A DNA stretch of 7,068 bases from Planctomycetaceae bacterium. GTDB taxonomy: Bacteria > Planctomycetota > Phycisphaerae > Phycisphaerales > SM1A02. Below the pieces are notes generated by a model. It saw nothing but the letters and a program-made list of their open reading frames with translations, was not told the DNA's origin and did no database searches. A program made the position numbers and the translations under genes. How positions within the stretch are numbered: position 1 is the first letter of the stretch; every line of letters begins with the position of its first letter. The DNA lies in contig CANHFL010000053.1 of assembly GCA_947459855.1 (NCBI GenBank), positions 1-7,068 of the forward strand. The letters are read 5' to 3'. Shown here piece by piece: positions 5,745-7,068 of the stretch.

Positions 5745-7068
5745 GCCCCGGCTGGAACACCCTTGGGAAGCACGCCAGACCCCGTTCCGGAGCAGGAGTC
5801 CCCCCGCCGGCAGGCCCCCGACGCCGCCGACCTCGGGCTGTGGTCCTGGGACATGCGTTCCGGCGAGGCGTGGTTCTCCGCCGCGTTCCGCCGGCGGCTG
5901 GGCTACCCGAACGATGCCTTCGCACGCGGGATCGACGACCTGCGCACCGCGATGCACCCCGAGGACCTGCCCCGCTTCGAGCAGGCCGCGATGGCGCTGG
6001 CCACCGCGGGCACCCCGATCGACCTGGACCTGCGCATCCGCCGCCACGACGGCACCTGGGCCCCGTGCCGGCTCCGCGCCGAGGCCAGCGCCGACGCGCA
6101 GCAGCACGCGCTGGGCGCGCTGCTCGACGCGGGCACGCGCGGACGCGTGGCCGGTCCCGCCGGCCGCGCCCGTCCCGCCCGCGCCAGCCGCATCGCCGCC
6201 GCGCTGGACGACTCGTCGCTGACCGCGACCGAGTTCGCCGCTGCGAAGCGCGAGCTGGAGCGCCAGAACGCGGAGCTGCAGCGCGCGCGCGCCGAGGCCG
6301 AGGCCACCGCGATCGCCAAGACCGCGTTCCTGGCGAACATGAGCCACGAGATCCGGACACCGATGACGGCGATCCTGGGCTTCACGGACATGCTGGCCGA
6401 TCCCGCGCTGGAACCCGACGAGCGCCAGGCGCTGACGATCGGCATCCGCCGCAACGGCGAGCACCTCCTCAAGATCATCAGCGACATCCTGGACCTCTCC
6501 AAGATCGAGGCGGGCGGCATGTCGATCGAGATCCTGCGCTGCGACCCGCGCGCGATCCTCGACGAGGCCGTGCAGCTGGTGGGCGCCCGCGCGCGCCAGC
6601 AGGGCTACCCGATCCGAGTCGAGTTCGCGCCGGACGTGCCGCAGACGCTGCGCACCGACCCGACCCGGCTGCGGCAGATCCTGATCAACCTGCTCGGCAA
6701 CGCCGTCAAGTTCACGCAGTCGGGCCAGGTCATCGTGCACGTCGACTGCCCCGGCCTGCACGAGTCGCCCGCGACGCGGCGCGATCCCGAGCCGAGCGAC
6801 GGGCCCGTCGCGCTGCACCGCGTCCGGTTCCGCGTGAGCGACACCGGCATCGGCATGAGCGACGTGCAGCTGGCGCGGCTGTTCCGCCCGTTCACGCAGG
6901 GCGATGCGTCGGTGCTGCGGCGCTTCGGCGGCACGGGCCTCGGGCTGGCGATCAGCCGGCGCCTGGCGCGCATGCTGGGCGGCGACATCGTCGCCACGAG
7001 CGTTCCCGGCGCGGGAAGCACGTTCACCGTCGAGATCGCGACCGACGCGCTGGCCGCAGGCTACGCAC
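5739..7068 (+). CDS. PAS-domain sensor histidine kinase, 3' end beyond the window
   Basis: The frame is open from ATG 5739 to the right edge, giving 443 residues without a stop. Residues 31-131 resemble a PAS_3-type sensor fold: [12 protein letters not shown], then RRLGY, the MHPEDLPRF motif (72-80), RIRRHDGTW (99-107) and a terminal GALLDAG. A short Arg/Ala/Gly-rich linker leads to a coiled coil (about 165-196). The HisKA phosphoacceptor is H203 in MSHEIRTPM, followed by LSKIEAGG. The ATPase domain has the N box ([10 protein letters not shown], 317-326), G1 (DTGIGM, 368-373), the F box (FRPFTQGD) and G2 ([10 protein letters not shown], 397-406), so all catalytic parts are present. No membrane helix or signal peptide is seen, so it should be cytoplasmic. 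This subtype often carries receiver or Hpt domains after the kinase core, which would lie off the edge. GGAG at 5729-5732, 6 nt before the ATG, supports this start; TTG 5763 is the alternative. It is divergent from lpdA, and its signal is unknown. Confidence 0.9.
   Translation, partial: MVAPAGTPLGSTPDPVPEQESPRRQAPDAADLGLWSWDMRSGEAWFSAAFRRRLGYPNDAFARGIDDLRTAMHPEDLPRFEQAAMALATAGTPIDLDLRIRRHDGTWAPCRLRAEASADAQQHALGALLDAGTRGRVAGPAGRARPARASRIAAALDDSSLTATEFAAAKRELERQNAELQRARAEAEATAIAKTAFLANMSHEIRTPMTAILGFTDMLADPALEPDERQALTIGIRRNGEHLLKIISDILDLSKIEAGGMSIEILRCDPRAILDEAVQLVGARARQQGYPIRVEFAPDVPQTLRTDPTRLRQILINLLGNAVKFTQSGQVIVHVDCPGLHESPATRRDPEPSDGPVALHRVRFRVSDTGIGMSDVQLARLFRPFTQGDASVLRRFGGTGLGLAISRRLARMLGGDIVATSVPGAGSTFTVEIATDALAAGYA

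Noticed and set aside
5667..6818. N-terminal extension of lpdA by 384 codons, opposite the kinase gene
   Set aside because: The FAD motif starts right after ATG 5666, which has a strong ribosome site. The extension is only the antisense of the kinase and has no lipoyl-domain motif.
1..7068. tRNA, rRNA, CRISPR, insertion sequence, phage, toxin-antitoxin or defence genes
   Set aside because: I saw no such features on either strand. All but short gaps is accounted for by six genes with no transposase, direct-repeat array or tRNA-like fold.

Overview
The window is a 7.07-kb piece of a very GC-rich bacterial chromosome. It carries ordinary housekeeping and signalling genes and no sign of mobile DNA. 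The phosphoglycerate mutase and the YggS protein have a Planctomycetota flavour, for example the GEDVGLP...[20 protein letters not shown] run in the former and LAENRVQQL in the latter. I recall these from family knowledge and not from a search, so a high-GC planctomycete, perhaps Phycisphaerae-like, is a moderate-confidence guess.

Layout, left to right. A membrane delta-9-type fatty acyl desaturase (64-1119, +) converges on and overlaps by 31 bp a YggS/PLPBP-family pyridoxal-phosphate homeostasis protein (1089-1868, -). Upstream of yggS on the same strand is a small, unrecognised three-helix membrane protein (1915-2382, -). An 83-bp divergent gap separates it from gpmI, the cofactor-independent phosphoglycerate mutase (2466-4112, +). 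A 66-bp gap holding a strong GC hairpin separates gpmI from a convergent dihydrolipoamide dehydrogenase gene, lpdA (4179-5666, -). A 72-bp divergent gap then leads to a soluble PAS-domain sensor histidine kinase (5739 to beyond the window end, +), which is cut off by the right edge.

The genes do not form one pathway. GpmI (lower glycolysis) and Lpd (E3 of the 2-oxoacid dehydrogenase complexes) both belong to central carbon metabolism but are convergent and not co-transcribed. The desaturase adjusts membrane lipid unsaturation, YggS handles free PLP, and the kinase is regulatory with no visible partner in the window.

The most interesting signals are in expression control. Three starts (gpmI, yggS and the small membrane protein) each have a TANNNT -10-like hexamer exactly 7 nt before the start codon and no usable Shine-Dalgarno sequence, which suggests leaderless transcripts. 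lpdA instead has a strong GAGGAG ribosome site and an inverted Lys/Arg balance. A long hairpin inside the desaturase 3' coding end could terminate yggS transcription. I found no convincing undescribed multi-gene system.
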